DNA of 64,000 nt from AC-32 sp035518635 (GTDB taxonomy: Bacteria; Actinomycetota; Thermoleophilia; Gaiellales; Gaiellaceae): assembly GCA_035518635.1 (NCBI GenBank), contig DATIXI010000020.1:1-64000 (forward strand). The letters run 5' to 3'. How positions within the stretch are numbered: the stretch's first letter is position 1; each line of letters begins with the position of its first letter. Of the stretch, positions 23,921 through 31,856 are shown piece by piece. Below the pieces are notes generated by a model. The model did not search any database, was not told where the DNA came from, and was given only the letters and a program-made list of their open reading frames with translations. The translations under genes were made by a program, and so were the position numbers.

Positions 23921-25827
23921 GGCTCGGGGCGCCGAGGCTGCGGATCGCGGGTCTCCACCTCCTAGTGCTGTGGTCGTTCGCGGTGGCAGAGCCGGTGTTC
24001 GACCTGCTCGGCCAGAACGGCGAGTTCTTCGCCGCACGCGGGTCGTCGGGCACGGACGTCATCCTCTTCGCGCTGCTGCTCGCGTTCGGTCCGCCGGCGT
24101 TGCTCCTCGGACTGGAGGCCTTGACCCCCCGCCGCGCGCGGGCCGGGTTGCACGCCCTGCTGGTCGCGGCGCTCGTCGGGTTGCTCACGCTCGAGGCGAT
24201 CCGGAGCTGGGGCGCGTCGGGCTGGCTCCTGGTCGCGATCGCCGGGGCAATCGGGGTCGGAGCCGCAGTCCTCTACTTCCGCCTCGAGGCGGCCCGCCTC
24301 CTGCTCACGGTGCTGGCCCCCGTGCCCCTGCTCTTCGTCGTCCTCTTCCTCTTCCACTCGGACGCCTCACAGCTGACACTCACGGGAACCGGGACGGCCT
24401 CGGCAGCAAACGAGCGCCCGGACGCGCCGCTGGTCATGGTCGTCTTCGACGAGCTGCCGGTGAACTCGCTGCTCGACCGGCATGGCCTCGTCGACTCGGT
24501 TCGCTACCCCCACTTCGCCGCCCTCCAGCGGAGCTCGACATGGTTCGCAAACGAGAGCGTCGTCTCGGAAGGGACGCTGCACGGCGTTCCGTCGCTCCTC
24601 ACGGGCCGCTTCCCACGGCCGAGCGAGCTGCCCGTCTACCACGATCACCCGCACAACCTGTTCACGCTCTTCGGCCGTCAAGCCGAGATGCACGTGTTCG
24701 AGACGGAGACACACCTCTGTCCGCCGAAGCTCTGCCACGAGTCGAGCGGGTCGTTCGGCGGGCAGCTCGGCTCCCTGTTCGCCGACACGAGCGTCGTCTA
24801 CCTGCACCAACTGCTTCCGACCGACCTCACGACTGGAATCCCGTCCGTCTCGAACGGGTGGCAGGACTTCTGGCGCAACGGCGGCGGGGCGAACGACCCG
24901 GCCCGGCGCTTCGCGCGCTTCCTGCCAACGATCCGACCGACCAGGAGGCCGACACTCTGGTACCTCCACTTCCTGCTCCCACATAGCCCCTGGCGCTTCC
25001 TGCCCTCGGGCGAGCGCTACTCCATTCGCCCGGCGCCCGGCTGGAGCGCGGCCGAGGTCTGGAACGACAATCAGGCCGCTGTCGACCAGTATTGGCAGCG
25101 CCACCTGCTCCAGCTCGGCTACGCGGACCGGCTGCTCGGCCACCTGATAGCGCGGCTGCGGTCGACCGGCCTCTACGACCGCTCGCTTCTGGTCGTGACC
25201 GCCGACGAGGGGCTCAGCTTCCGGGCCGGCGAGAAGCGCAGGCCGGCCTCGGCGGCCAATCTCCAGGACATCTCCTACGTCCCGTTGTTCATGAAGCTAC
25301 CCGGCGAGCGGCGAGGGCGGATCGTGCGCCGGGCGACCCGGTCGGCCGACGTGCTGCCGACGATCGCGGCGGCGCTTGGCGTGACGATGCCGTGGCCGGT
25401 CGAAGGTCAGAACCTGCTGCATCCGACGCATGTGGAGCTTCAGGTCTCGGTCGCGAAGGACCACGGCCGCCGACTCGTCGTGCCGGCGCCGGAGCTCGCG
25501 AAGCGGCGTGAAGCCGCGCTCAGACGGCAGGTCTCGATCTTCGGCTCCGACGAGCGGCCCTCGGCGCTCTTCGCGATCGGGCCCGACCGCCGCCTGCTCG
25601 GCCACCCGTTCAAGGGAGGTCGGCCGGTGGGCGACCTCGATCCCATCGACCGTTCGGGGGCCCTCATCCAGGTGAGCGGACGCGTGACCGGGCCGGCCCG
25701 CTCGGTGGTCGTGGTCGCTGACGGCCGCACCGTCGCCGTCGACCCGGTCGTCCAGGGTCGCTTCTGGGCGCTCGTCCCGCGCGACACCGTCGGCGCCGCG
25801 CCTCTGCGCGTCTTCTCGATTCCGTAG
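23917..25827 (+). CDS. Membrane sulfatase/phosphotransferase of the alkaline phosphatase superfamily
   Basis: A 636-aa protein. The first about 150 residues hold four or five transmembrane helices; then an extracytoplasmic domain of the sulfatase/LtaS type starts at MVVFDELPVNSLL. The likely nucleophile is a Thr or Ser near SEGTLHGVPSLLTGRF, as in LtaS-type phosphotransferases, with no sulfatase CxPSR motif. The late metal motif reads TADEGLSF where DHG is usual, so one metal ligand is changed. A role in modifying cell-envelope polymers is inferred from membrane topology and from the phosphohexomutase operon. ATGA overlap upstream fixes the start. Confidence 0.83.
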   Translation: MRLGAPRLRIAGLHLLVLWSFAVAEPVFDLLGQNGEFFAARGSSGTDVILFALLLAFGPPALLLGLEALTPRRARAGLHALLVAALVGLLTLEAIRSWGASGWLLVAIAGAIGVGAAVLYFRLEAARLLLTVLAPVPLLFVVLFLFHSDASQLTLTGTGTASAANERPDAPLVMVVFDELPVNSLLDRHGLVDSVRYPHFAALQRSSTWFANESVVSEGTLHGVPSLLTGRFPRPSELPVYHDHPHNLFTLFGRQAEMHVFETETHLCPPKLCHESSGSFGGQLGSLFADTSVVYLHQLLPTDLTTGIPSVSNGWQDFWRNGGGANDPARRFARFLPTIRPTRRPTLWYLHFLLPHSPWRFLPSGERYSIRPAPGWSAAEVWNDNQAAVDQYWQRHLLQLGYADRLLGHLIARLRSTGLYDRSLLVVTADEGLSFRAGEKRRPASAANLQDISYVPLFMKLPGERRGRIVRRATRSADVLPTIAAALGVTMPWPVEGQNLLHPTHVELQVSVAKDHGRRLVVPAPELAKRREAALRRQVSIFGSDERPSALFAIGPDRRLLGHPFKGGRPVGDLDPIDRSGALIQVSGRVTGPARSVVVVADGRTVAVDPVVQGRFWALVPRDTVGAAPLRVFSIP

Positions 25828-25936
25828 AGAAGTGCCGCGGCGGCCCGCCCGCCGTCCTCGAAACGAGCGGGCGCCGCAGCTCTTGGTGAAGCCCCCTCCC
25901 CTACCTCTCGTTGTAGTCAGGACGGCCGGACGCGCT

Positions 25937-25991
25937 ATCCCTCGTTCGAGGTACCCCGCTCGTTCGAGGGATGATCCCCCGGTCGGGGGAT
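25937..25991. terminator. Two hairpins between convergent genes, candidate bidirectional terminator
   Basis: 25937-25972 forms an imperfect stem (ATCCCTCG...CGAGGGAT, 12 of 14 pairs) and 25974-25991 a perfect one, ATCCCCCG-GT-CGGGGGAT. Both lie between the stop of the membrane sulfatase-like gene and the stop of rel. No T-run follows, as is common in GC-rich genomes. Confidence 0.55.
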
Positions 25992-26003
25992 TCCCCGGAC
26001 GCC

Positions 26004-28208
26004 CTAGCTGGGCGTGACCCGGTAGGCGTCGAAGACCGCGTCGAGGTTGCGCAGAGCGGTCAGGAGGCTGCGCAGCGACTTCACGTCGCCGACCTCCGCG
26101 ACGTACCAGTTCTTTGCCAGCTGGTCCTCGACGTGGCCGCCGTACTCGACGATGTTCGAGCCGTGCTCGGCGAAGGTCCGGGCGACGTCCTCCAGGAGCC
26201 GCGGGCGATCCCAGGAGTCGACCGCGATCTGGACGCGGAAGCTCCGTGTGGCGCCGCCGTCCCAGGAGACGGGCGTGAAGCGCTCGGGGTTGCGACGGAG
26301 CGCCTTCACGTTCGAGCAGTCCTCGCGGTGGATCGTGATCCCCTTCCCGAGCGAGACGTAGCCGACGATCTTGTCGCCGGGAACCGGCGTGCAGCACTTG
26401 GCGAGCCGGACGAGCACATCCGCGACCCCGCGCACGTTGATCCCGACGTTGTCGCTCGAGACCGCATGGCGCGCCTTCGGCGCTTTGAGCGGGACGGTCT
26501 CCTCCTCGGCGACCTCCTCCGTCTTCAGGCGCTGGATCACCTTGTTGACGATCTGGCCGGCCTGGAGCTTGCCCGAGCCGAGCGCGAGGTAGAAGTCCTC
26601 GGCCTTCTTGAAGCCGGTCTCCCGGATCACCTGCGCCAGCACCGACGAGCCCTGGAGCTTCTTGTACGGCAGGTTCTGCTTCTTCAGCGCCGCCTCGAGC
26701 GCGTCGCGCCCCTTCTGCTCGGTCTCCTCGCGCGTCTCGCGCGAGAACCACTGGCGGATCTTGTTCCGCGCGCGCGAGGAGGCGGCCAGCGAGATCCAGT
26801 CGCGCGAGGGCCCGCGCCCGGTCTTCGTGGTCAGGATCTCCACGAAGTCGCCGTTCTTGAGCCGGTAGTGGAGCGGGACGATGCGGCCGTTGATCTTCGC
26901 CCCGACGGTCCGGTGGCCGACGTCGGTGTGGACCGCGTACGCGAAGTCGATCGGGGTCGAGCCGGCGGGCAGCACCTTCATCTCGCCCTTCGGCGTGAAC
27001 ACGTAGACCTCGTCGTCGAAGAGGTCGCCGCGCACCGCCTTCATGAACTCGCGCGGGTCGGCCTCCTCTTCCTGCCAGTCCATCAGCTGCTTGACCCAGG
27101 CCAGCCACTCGTCGTCTGCGACCTTGCGCCCCGTCTTGTCGAAGCGCCAGTGCGCAGCGACGCCGAGCTCGGCGGTCTCGTGCATCTCGCGCGTGCGGAC
27201 CTGGATCTCGAGCGGCCTTCCTTCCGGGCCGATCACGGTCGTGTGCAGCGCGCGGTAGCCGTTCAGCTTCGGCATCGCGACGTAGTCCTTGAATCGGCCG
27301 GGCATCGGCTTCCAGAGCGAGTGGATCAGGCCGAGCGCGCCGTAGCAGTCGCGCGTGCCCTCGTCGCCGTCGCGCTCGACGATCACGCGCATGGCCGTGA
27401 GGTCGTAGATCTCGTTGAACTCGCGGCCCTTCTTGGTCATCTTGTCGTAGATCGAGTAGAAGTGCTTAGCGCGCCCGGAGATGTCCGCCGGGATGTCCAC
27501 CTTCTCGAGCTCGGCCTTCAGCACCATCGCCGCCTCGCGTACGTGCTCCTCGCGGTCGGGCCGGCGCTCGCTGACCATCGCCTTGATCTCCTCGTACTTG
27601 CGCGGGTGGAGCGTCATGAACGCGAGGTCCTCAAGCTCCCACTTGAGCTTGTTGATCCCGAGCCTGTGTGCGAGCGGCGCGTAGACCTCGAGCGTCTCCT
27701 TCGCCTTCTGGATCTGCTTCTGCTTGCCGAGGTACTCGATCGTGCGCATGTTGTGGAGGCGGTCGGCGAGCTTGATCAGGATCACGCGCACGTCCTGCGC
27801 CATCGCCGCGATCATCTTGCGGTAGTTCTCCGCCTCCGCCTGCTCGCGGCTCTGGAACTGGATCCGCGTCAGCTTGGTGACGCCCTCGACGAGCCGCGCG
27901 ATCTCGTCGCCGAACTCGTCCCTGACCTCCTTGATGTCGGTGTCGGTGTCCTCGACGACGTCGTGCAGGAGCGCGGCCGCGATCGTCTGCTCGTCGAGCC
28001 GGAGCTCAGCGCAGATCTTCGCGGCGCCCCACGGGTGGTTGATGAAGTCCTCGCCCGAGCGGCGCTGCTGCCCCGCGTGCTTGACCGCGGCGAAGTGGAA
28101 CGCGCGCTGCAGGAGGTCCCTGTCGACGTCCTCGTCATAGGCGGCGACATCCGAGATGAGCTCGTCGATCAGCTCCTGGTGTCGTTCACCTGCCTCGAGA
28201 ACCGTCAT
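26004..28208 (-). CDS. rel: Bifunctional (p)ppGpp synthetase/hydrolase
   Basis: A 734-aa long RSH enzyme controlling the stringent response. Order: HD hydrolase domain with HDVVEDTD intact, so hydrolysis is expected; synthetase domain with RFKDYVAMPKLNGYRALHTTV; TGS domain (VFTPKGEMKVLPAGSTPIDFAY); the conserved zinc-finger/helical region with CCTPVPGDKIVG; and a C-terminal ACT domain. Length is normal. ATG start follows TACACT by 6 nt, giving a near-leaderless message. Confidence 0.96.
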   Translation of the reverse strand: MTVLEAGERHQELIDELISDVAAYDEDVDRDLLQRAFHFAAVKHAGQQRRSGEDFINHPWGAAKICAELRLDEQTIAAALLHDVVEDTDTDIKEVRDEFGDEIARLVEGVTKLTRIQFQSREQAEAENYRKMIAAMAQDVRVILIKLADRLHNMRTIEYLGKQKQIQKAKETLEVYAPLAHRLGINKLKWELEDLAFMTLHPRKYEEIKAMVSERRPDREEHVREAAMVLKAELEKVDIPADISGRAKHFYSIYDKMTKKGREFNEIYDLTAMRVIVERDGDEGTRDCYGALGLIHSLWKPMPGRFKDYVAMPKLNGYRALHTTVIGPEGRPLEIQVRTREMHETAELGVAAHWRFDKTGRKVADDEWLAWVKQLMDWQEEEADPREFMKAVRGDLFDDEVYVFTPKGEMKVLPAGSTPIDFAYAVHTDVGHRTVGAKINGRIVPLHYRLKNGDFVEILTTKTGRGPSRDWISLAASSRARNKIRQWFSRETREETEQKGRDALEAALKKQNLPYKKLQGSSVLAQVIRETGFKKAEDFYLALGSGKLQAGQIVNKVIQRLKTEEVAEEETVPLKAPKARHAVSSDNVGINVRGVADVLVRLAKCCTPVPGDKIVGYVSLGKGITIHREDCSNVKALRRNPERFTPVSWDGGATRSFRVQIAVDSWDRPRLLEDVARTFAEHGSNIVEYGGHVEDQLAKNWYVAEVGDVKSLRSLLTALRNLDAVFDAYRVTPS

Positions 28209-28214
28209 ACAAAA

Positions 28215-28220
28215 AGTGTA
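28215..28220 (-). promoter_or_regulatory. -10-like hexamer TACACT, rel
   Basis: TACACT on the minus strand ends 6 nt before the ATG at 28208. Confidence 0.55.
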
Positions 28221-28274
28221 CTCCCGGCCTTCCTTGGCACGGCTCGTGGGAGGAGCAAGCCGGCGCGGGGCGAA

Positions 28275-28424
28275 ATGCGCCTGTCCATGCGCAAACGCAG
28301 GCAGGAACGGAAGGCCGCAAGGCTCGCGCGCGTGCTGGTCGCGCTCGACGACACCGCGCGCTCGAGGCGCTCCTGGCAACCGCGTCGGGTGCACCGGGCC
28401 GCGCTGGGCACGCAGCGCGGCTAG
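28275..28424 (+). CDS. Possible 49-aa basic protein
   Basis: An ORF starting MRLSMRKRRQERKAARLARV, about one third Arg/Lys. It fills the gap between rel and the small paralogues, ending 3 nt before the stop of the first one. No -10-like hexamer or strong ribosome site precedes it. Its composition could equally arise from chance in GC-rich DNA. Confidence 0.25.
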   Translation: MRLSMRKRRQERKAARLARVLVALDDTARSRRSWQPRRVHRAALGTQRG

Positions 28425-28427
28425 CCG

Positions 28428-28583
28428 TCAGTGCTTCGGCCGGCCTTCGTCGTAGCCCTCGACAGGGTAGTTCGGCTGGGCTCCCTGCTCCCGAACGGTC
28501 AGCCCCTTGTTCGGAAGCGGCTCGCCGCGGTCGATCCCTCCGCGGCGGAGCCACTCTCTAAACCTCCTGAGGAGCTGGAGCAT
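28428..28583 (-). CDS. 51-aa small protein ending YDEGRPKH, copy 2
   Basis: The protein begins MLQLLRRFREWLRR, an amphipathic basic helix, and ends PNYPVEGYDEGRPKH. It is a shortened relative of the next gene upstream: start and end match, the middle is shorter. The ATG lies 18 nt after the upstream paralogue's stop, with its own TAGCGT hexamer ending 8 nt before. The sequence after the stop (TGACGGCTAGC) is the same in both copies, so the duplicated unit extends beyond the coding region. Unknown function. Confidence 0.65.
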   Translation of the reverse strand: MLQLLRRFREWLRRGGIDRGEPLPNKGLTVREQGAQPNYPVEGYDEGRPKH

Positions 28584-28591
28584 CCCGTCCG

Positions 28592-28597
28592 ACGCTA
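28592..28597 (-). promoter_or_regulatory. -10-like hexamer TAGCGT
   Basis: TAGCGT on the minus strand ends 8 nt before the ATG at 28583, 5 nt after the previous gene's stop. Confidence 0.4.
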
Positions 28598-28601
28598 GCC
28601 G

Positions 28602-28790
28602 TCAGTGCTTCGGCCGGCCTTCGTCGTACTCCTTCACGTAGTTCGACGGAACGTTCCCGTACTGGGCCCGACTGCCGGCGGCGAAGGCGTCCCCCTCGCT
28701 GAGGGGCCTCTTGGGAGGCGCGTTCGGATCGAAGCTCTCTGGAGGGTGCGGCCGGAGCCGGCCGACGAGCCTCTTGAGCCGCTGCAGCAT
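28602..28790 (-). CDS. 62-aa small protein ending YDEGRPKH, copy 1
   Basis: The protein begins MLQRLKRLVGRLRPHP, then a Pro/Ser-rich linker, and ends NVPSNYVKEYDEGRPKH. The paralogue downstream shares the ML(Q)xL basic N-terminal helix and the exact C-terminal octapeptide, which argues for selection on the tail. A GTG three codons upstream (28799) is also in frame, but the paralogue alignment and the TAGCAT hexamer 9 nt before the ATG favour 28790. No known domain recognised; the basic amphipathic end could bind membrane or nucleic acid. Confidence 0.7.
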   Translation of the reverse strand: MLQRLKRLVGRLRPHPPESFDPNAPPKRPLSEGDAFAAGSRAQYGNVPSNYVKEYDEGRPKH

Positions 28791-28799
28791 CTCGCACAC

Positions 28800-28805
28800 A
28801 TGCTA
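28800..28805 (-). promoter_or_regulatory. -10-like hexamer TAGCAT
   Basis: TAGCAT on the minus strand ends 9 nt before the ATG at 28790. Confidence 0.4.
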
Positions 28806-28810
28806 CGCCG

Positions 28811-30688
28811 TCAGGCAGCACGCGCGAGTTCCGGCGCGGCGAGAAGCGCCAGAAACCGGTCCGACTCGAGCAGGTGCCGTTTCCCGCCCCCCTCGCCGAG
28901 GGCCAGCTCGGCGAAGATCGCCGCTGCCTCGGGATCGCGAGCAGCGGGCTCCTTACGCCACTCGGCCTTGAGCCAGTCGCGGCGCTCGAGGTACCGCTCG
29001 TCCGCGTCGTAGACCTGGCGCACGTTCAGCTGCGGCGCGACGGTCCCGTTCCAACGGTTCTCCTCCAGCCGGAACGCGAGGTCGTAGTGCCCGACCCGGC
29101 GCAGGCGGTCGAGCTGGCCGCCGAAGCGGAACGCGATCGCGCTGCCGGAGTCGCGCCCGTCCTCGCGGACGCGGAACTTGAGGTGCTTGCCCTCACCGAC
29201 CGCGCCGAGGTCCGCGATCTCGCAGCCGGCGAGGAGAAGCGTCACCCCGGGGTTGCCGAGCCCGAACGGCGCGAGCCGCGCGAGCTCCGTGCAGAGATCC
29301 AGCGTCAGGTCGCCGCCGTGGACGAGCGCGTCCACCGTCGTCATCGATCTGAGGTCGTCGTCGCCCAGCTCCGCGTCCGCGACGACGGCGAAGGCCTCTG
29401 CGAACGGCTCGATCTCCTCCGGGCGGATCGAGAGGCCCGCCGCAGCGGCATGGCCGCCCCAGCGCTCGAGGTGGCCGGCGCACGCCTGCAGCCCGTCGTG
29501 GAGATCGAACGACGCGATCGAGCGGCCCGAGCCCTTCCAGTCGCCGTCGGCCCCGGCGATCAGGACGACCGGCCGGTGATAGCGCTCCACGAGCCGCGAT
29601 GCGACGATCCCGATCACACCCTCGTGCCAGCCCTCGCCGGAGACGACGTACGCGCGGCGCCGCCTGCGGGCCTCCGGCCAGCTCTCGATCGCCTCGATCG
29701 CCTCACGCAGGATCCGCTCCTCGACAGCCTGGCGGTCGCGGTTCAGGTCCTCGAGCTGCGACGCGAGCCCGACCGCGGCGTCCTTCTCCTCCGTGAGGAG
29801 GAGCTCGAGCGCGGCCTCCGGCCGGCAGAGCCTGCCGGCGGCGTTGAGGCGAGGCGCGAGCCGGAACCCGATCGCGCCGGCGTCCACCGTGGCCGGATCG
29901 ACGCGGGCCGAGCGCATGAGCTCCCGCAGCCCGGGCTTCTGGGTCCGCGCGAGTGCGCGCAGCCCTGCGACCGCGAGCCCGCGGTTCTCGTCCACGAGCG
30001 GGACGACGTCGGCCACCGTCGCGACCGCGACCAGGTCGAGGTGGCGGGCCAGGGCCTCGGAGTCCGCCCCGAGCAGCGCTTGGCCGAGCTTCCACACCAC
30101 GCCGGTCCCGCACAGCTCGCGGAAGGGGTAGCCGCCGCGGTACGGGCCGACCACGGGGCAAGAGGGCAGCTCCTCCCCGGGCCGGTGGTGGTCGGTCACG
30201 ACGACGTCGAGCCCCAGCTCGCGTGCGTGCGCGACCTCCTCGACCGCAGTCACTCCGCAGTCCACGGTCAGGACGAGTCCGCAGCCTTCCTCCGCGAGGC
30301 GCGTGAGCGTGTCTTGATGGACGCCGTAGCCCTCCTCGAAGCGGCTCGGGAGGTGCCAGGCGACGTCCACGCCCAGCTCGCGCAGGACGAGCACCGCGAG
30401 TGCCGTCGCGCAGATCCCGTCCGCGTCGTAGTCGCCGTGGACGCAGATGCGCTTGCCCACAGCGACCGCGCCTCGGATCGCCTCGCAGGCCTCGGTCATG
30501 TCGCCGAGCAGGAACGGATCGTGCTCCGGCAGCTTCGCATCGAGGAAGACGCGGGCGCTGTCGGGGTCGCCGTACCCGCGGCGCACCAGCACGGCGGCCG
30601 TGGTCGTCGCGAGGCCGAGCTCGCGCGCTAGCGCGTCCACCTGCTCGTGCGGCGCGGGGCCGCGCAACGTCCACTGACGGTCCGACAT
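28811..30688 (-). CDS. recJ: RecJ single-stranded-DNA-specific 5'-3' exonuclease
   Basis: A 625-aa DHH/DHHA1 exonuclease used in recombination and mismatch repair. Motifs: VHGDYDADGICATA (motif I), LVLTVDCGVTA, VVVTDHHRPGE (DHH), ATVADVVPLVDENR, and the DHHA1 motif SGRSIASFDLHDGLQACAGHLERWGGHAAAAG. A C-terminal extension of about 60 residues follows the OB fold. The start is the ATG with TACCGT 9 nt upstream; a longer frame of 58 more codons upstream is not supported. Confidence 0.94.
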   Translation of the reverse strand: MSDRQWTLRGPAPHEQVDALARELGLATTTAAVLVRRGYGDPDSARVFLDAKLPEHDPFLLGDMTEACEAIRGAVAVGKRICVHGDYDADGICATALAVLVLRELGVDVAWHLPSRFEEGYGVHQDTLTRLAEEGCGLVLTVDCGVTAVEEVAHARELGLDVVVTDHHRPGEELPSCPVVGPYRGGYPFRELCGTGVVWKLGQALLGADSEALARHLDLVAVATVADVVPLVDENRGLAVAGLRALARTQKPGLRELMRSARVDPATVDAGAIGFRLAPRLNAAGRLCRPEAALELLLTEEKDAAVGLASQLEDLNRDRQAVEERILREAIEAIESWPEARRRRRAYVVSGEGWHEGVIGIVASRLVERYHRPVVLIAGADGDWKGSGRSIASFDLHDGLQACAGHLERWGGHAAAAGLSIRPEEIEPFAEAFAVVADAELGDDDLRSMTTVDALVHGGDLTLDLCTELARLAPFGLGNPGVTLLLAGCEIADLGAVGEGKHLKFRVREDGRDSGSAIAFRFGGQLDRLRRVGHYDLAFRLEENRWNGTVAPQLNVRQVYDADERYLERRDWLKAEWRKEPAARDPEAAAIFAELALGEGGGKRHLLESDRFLALLAAPELARAA

Positions 30689-30697
30689 GGGCAGCCC

Positions 30698-30703
30698 ACG
30701 GTA
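30698..30703 (-). promoter_or_regulatory. -10-like hexamer TACCGT, recJ
   Basis: TACCGT on the minus strand ends 9 nt before the ATG at 30688. Confidence 0.45.
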
Positions 30704-30732
30704 CGGAGGCCGCCGGACGGTGAGGCGCGTCG

Positions 30733-31014
30733 CTACTCGCGGGGAAGCCTGAGGCCGAGAGCGGAGAGGACGACGAGGAGCGCGATCACGCCGAGCGCCC
30801 CCGCGACGATCAGCCAGCGGTGCTGGCGGCCGCGGATCGCCTCCCACCCGACACGCGTCCACAGCACGACGAGTCCTGCCGCAGCCCCGGCCACCACCAC
30901 GATGACCGGCGCTAACACCGCCGCCCGATCGAGCGAGAGATCGAAGAGCCAGACGGCCAGCAGCACGAGCGCGGCAGTCGCCACACCGGAGAGCAGCACC
31001 GCCCGCGAGCTCAC
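30733..31014 (-). CDS. Small membrane protein, three helices (93 aa)
   Basis: Unrecognised. Three hydrophobic segments: about 5-24 (LLSGVATAALVLLAVWLF), 33-52 (VLAPVIVVVAGAAAGLVVLW) and 68-88 (WLIVAGALGVIALLVVLSAL), separated by short charged loops. The GTG start follows TAGACT by 6 nt. It lies 44 nt upstream of recJ on the same strand but each has its own hexamer. Confidence 0.75.
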   Translation of the reverse strand: MSSRAVLLSGVATAALVLLAVWLFDLSLDRAAVLAPVIVVVAGAAAGLVVLWTRVGWEAIRGRQHRWLIVAGALGVIALLVVLSALGLRLPRE

Positions 31015-31020
31015 CGAGCC

Positions 31021-31026
31021 AGTCTA
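31021..31026 (-). promoter_or_regulatory. -10-like hexamer TAGACT
   Basis: TAGACT on the minus strand ends 6 nt before the GTG at 31014; a divergent hexamer lies 11 bp away. Confidence 0.5.
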
Positions 31027-31036
31027 CTCAGGGGGC

Positions 31037-31042
31037 TATCCT
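31037..31042 (+). promoter_or_regulatory. -10-like hexamer TATCCT
   Basis: TATCCT ends 7 nt before the GTG at 31050. Confidence 0.5.
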
Positions 31043-31049
31043 CTGATTC

Positions 31050-31508
31050 GTGGACGTCGAGAACTACTCGTCCGGCGATGACATCGTCGTCGAGTTCCTC
31101 CGTCTCCGCTTCAGCTTCAACGCCGCCGACTTCGCCCAGCGGGTCTCCGCCGCCGCATACAAGCTCGGCCTCGTTGACGACAACGAGCTCGACGGGGAGG
31201 AGACCGATGACCTCGTCGAGCTGACTGCGGACGGGATGATCGAGGAGCCGCGCAGCGACCTCGGGCGGTACCTCGTGCGCCATTGGGAGCGGCTGTCGCT
31301 GGTCGACGGCGAGTCGCTCGTCTACTGGCTGCGGAAGCTCGTCTTCCGCGGCGCCTGGCTCGACCACCGCGTCAAGGACGGGCGGCTCGACATCAGCTGG
31401 GACGACGGCAGCTCCGAGTTCTCCTATCTCGAGCCGGGCGGCGAGCGCGCGTTGCTCGAGCTCGCGCCCACGCCCTCCTGGCACGAGCTCCAGTTTCGAC
31501 GGGCTTGA
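31050..31508 (+). CDS. Hypothetical protein (152 aa)
   Basis: Unrecognised, acidic, soluble protein. It begins with VENYSSGDDIVVEFLRLRFSF-like alternating hydrophobic residues, with no signal peptide or membrane helix. The centre is rich in Asp/Glu (ELDGEETDDLVELTADGMIEE) and the end is beta-rich with several Trp residues. GTG start from the TATCCT hexamer. It stands alone: divergent from the small membrane gene and followed by the arsR promoter 0 to 30 nt after its stop. Confidence 0.7.
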   Translation: MDVENYSSGDDIVVEFLRLRFSFNAADFAQRVSAAAYKLGLVDDNELDGEETDDLVELTADGMIEEPRSDLGRYLVRHWERLSLVDGESLVYWLRKLVFRGAWLDHRVKDGRLDISWDDGSSEFSYLEPGGERALLELAPTPSWHELQFRRA

Positions 31509-31534
31509 CTTCTCGCTTACGGTAAGCGTACACT
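31505..31534 (+). promoter_or_regulatory. arsR promoter: TTGACT-N18-TACACT
   Basis: The -35 TTGACT (31505-31510) and -10 TACACT (31529-31534) are separated by 18 bp and end 10 nt before the ATG at 31545. The -35 overlaps the stop codon of the preceding gene. Confidence 0.65.
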
Positions 31535-31559
31535 TACGTAAGTCATGGCTTACCGTAAC
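31514..31559. promoter_or_regulatory. Triple CTTAC/GTAAG operator for the ArsR-family repressor
   Basis: CGCTTAC-G-GTAAGCG (31514-31528) fills the promoter spacer; ACTTACGTAAGT (31532-31543) is a perfect palindrome over the -10 and start site; GCTTACCGTAAC (31548-31559) is a third, imperfect copy in the first arsR codons. The placement fits autorepression. Confidence 0.65.
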
Positions 31560-31856
31560 GCTATGGATGCGCTTGGTGACCCGACGCGGCGGGCGATCTT
31601 CGAGCGGCTTCGCGAAGGAGCTCTTCCGGTCGGGGAGATCGCGGACGAGCTTCCCGTGAGCCGCCCCGCCGTCTCGCAGCACTTGCGCGTGTTGAAGGAG
31701 GCTGGCCTCGTCCGAGAGCGGCGCAACGGCACGCGCCGGCTGTATCGCGTCGATCCCGACGCGCTCGGCGAGCTGCGCGACTACTTCGACGACTTCTGGA
31801 CCCAGGCCCTCGCGAGCTTCAAGGCGGAGGCCGAACGCGAGAGGAGGAACGGATGA
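31545..31856 (+). CDS. ArsR-family transcriptional repressor
   Basis: A 103-aa winged-helix protein: ALGDPTRRAIFERLREG, then the HTH VGEIADELPVSRPAVSQHLRVLKEAGLV and wing RRNGTRRLYRVD. No metal-binding cysteines are present, so it is probably not a metal sensor; ArsR proteins without metal sites often pair with SRPBCC proteins. A second in-frame ATG at 31563 is possible, but the promoter spacing favours 31545. The stop overlaps the next ATG (ATGA). The operators around its promoter suggest autoregulation. Confidence 0.9.
   Translation: MAYRNAMDALGDPTRRAIFERLREGALPVGEIADELPVSRPAVSQHLRVLKEAGLVRERRNGTRRLYRVDPDALGELRDYFDDFWTQALASFKAEAERERRNG

Larger units (their letters stand above)
28209..28427. 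other. Short region between rel and the YDEGRPKH small genes
   Basis: Holds the rel promoter hexamer near its left end and one doubtful basic ORF (28275-28424), described separately. No hairpin of note. Confidence 0.5.

Noticed and set aside
25971..28424. A long plus-strand ORF opposite rel
   Set aside because: Translation is Arg/Asp/Leu-rich noise, antisense to a well-supported rel gene.
28874..30631. A 585-codon plus-strand ORF opposite recJ
   Set aside because: No recognisable motif; typical antisense frame of GC-rich DNA.
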